Positions 13,623-14,327 of a stretch of 14,327 nucleotides of DNA are shown in pieces (position 1 is the stretch's first letter; each line of letters starts with the position of its first letter). A program made the position numbers and the translations under genes. The notes beneath the pieces are model-generated. The model was not told the origin of the DNA. It saw only the letters and a list, made by a program, of their open reading frames with translations, and ran no database searches. Source of the stretch: Desulfobacteraceae bacterium (GTDB taxonomy: Bacteria; Desulfobacterota; DSM-4660; Desulfatiglandales; Desulfatiglandaceae). The stretch is from positions 1,992,205-2,006,531 of the forward strand of contig CP070700.1 of NCBI GenBank assembly GCA_020349865.1, given 5' to 3'.

Positions 13623-14327
13623 ATGCCTTCTGAATCAGTAGGGATTATTTATAAACACCACCACGAACCTGCAAGAAAAGAGGCCAAGAAACTAGAAAAA
13701 TGGTTCAAACAAAAGGGCATCAAAGTCTTTTTAGAGGAAATGAAGACCAAGGGGTCTTTAGATGGTTACTGCGAAGAATCGATGGTTATCCCAAAGACCG
13801 TGGATTGGGTTGTGGTTCTTGGTGGCGATGGGACCCTTCTCGGGGCTGCAAGGAGAGTAGGGCGATTTGGGGCTCCCATGCTTGGAGTAAACCTGGGGGG
13901 CCTGGGTTTTCTCACGGGGATACCCTTTGAACGTCTCTACCCTGTGATTGAGATGATGATTAATGGACGTCTTGAGGTGGAAAGCCGAGTTATGCTGGAA
14001 ACGAAGGTCTTCCGTAATAGCGAAGTAGTGTGCCAATTTCAGGTCTTAAATGACGTGGTGATCAATAAAGGGACATTGGCGAGGATAATAGACCTTGATG
14101 TGGCGATCAATGACGAATTTCTGACTACTTTCAGGTCAGATGGCCTCATTATATCTACTGCTACAGGCTCAACGGCTTATAATCTGTCTGCCGGCGGACC
14201 CATACTCTATCCGACCATGGAGCCTTTTATATTGACCCCTATTTGTCCTTTCACACTTACAAATCGCCCAATCATCATTCCCGATACATCTATTATACAG
14301 ATCAAAATGGGAAATGAGAGTGAAGAG
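13623..14327 (+). CDS. nadK: NAD kinase, 3' end cut off by window edge
   Basis: The frame is open from ATG 13623 to the last base (235 codons, no stop), so about 40-60 residues of a typical NAD kinase are missing. The enzyme phosphorylates NAD to NADP with ATP or polyphosphate in the cytosol. Visible signatures are GGDGTLL (67-73, Asp69 the expected catalytic residue), GVNLGGLGFLT (88-98), LNDVVINKG (142-150), SDGLIISTATGSTAYNLSAGGP (from 172; Asp173, Gly174) and the beginning of the C-terminal NRPIIIP block (214-220). The N-terminal Rossmann-like part is complete. A good Shine-Dalgarno precedes the start. It follows ade by 73 bases and may be co-transcribed with it. Confidence 0.94.
   Translation, partial: MPSESVGIIYKHHHEPARKEAKKLEKWFKQKGIKVFLEEMKTKGSLDGYCEESMVIPKTVDWVVVLGGDGTLLGAARRVGRFGAPMLGVNLGGLGFLTGIPFERLYPVIEMMINGRLEVESRVMLETKVFRNSEVVCQFQVLNDVVINKGTLARIIDLDVAINDEFLTTFRSDGLIISTATGSTAYNLSAGGPILYPTMEPFILTPICPFTLTNRPIIIPDTSIIQIKMGNESEE

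Overview
The window looks like part of a chromosome from an anaerobic bacterium, most likely a Desulfobacterota (deltaproteobacterial) lineage. This is an inference from gene content: an indolepyruvate:ferredoxin oxidoreductase pair, an FrhB-family iron-sulfur flavoprotein gene, a two-piece COG2187/COG0645-type kinase module and an inosine-route nucleoside salvage pair. No rRNA, tRNA, CRISPR, phage or transposase gene is visible. Coding density is high. No gene-free stretch exceeds 300 bases; the longest is the divergent region 5105-5310.

Left half (minus strand, read right to left): purine nucleoside phosphorylase (5104-4286), an S-adenosylhomocysteine/methylthioadenosine deaminase-type amidohydrolase (4162-2846), a RimK-like ATP-grasp protein (2825-2037), then a class A penicillin-binding protein that runs off the left edge (1956 to <1). 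The deaminase and phosphorylase fit one short route: an adenosine-type nucleoside is deaminated to an inosine-type nucleoside, then split phosphorolytically. A six-unit ATTGNNN heptad array with a hairpin separates the ATP-grasp gene from the PBP gene.

Right half (plus strand): after a near-consensus sigma70-like promoter (5239-5266) comes an FrhB-family gene broken by one in-frame TAA (5563-5565). A palindromic REP/MITE-like element (6401-6484) lies inside an 11-bp direct repeat. Then follow iorA, iorB and a PHP-domain phosphoesterase gene, whose ends overlap, then a COG2187-type phosphotransferase-fold kinase, a separate P-loop kinase with an unusual Walker A, a C/G-rich dispersed-type palindrome (11740-11784), adenine deaminase (ade), and the 5' part of NAD kinase (nadK), which runs off the right edge.

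Common themes are purine and nucleoside salvage (PNP, SAH/MTA deaminase, Ade, possibly the PHP phosphatase) and anaerobic aryl-pyruvate oxidation with ferredoxin chemistry (IorAB, the FrhB-like remnant). I do not see a clearly new multi-gene system. The most notable items are the nonsense-interrupted FrhB gene, the REP-like element whose flanking repeat contains the iorA start codon, and the split kinase pair.
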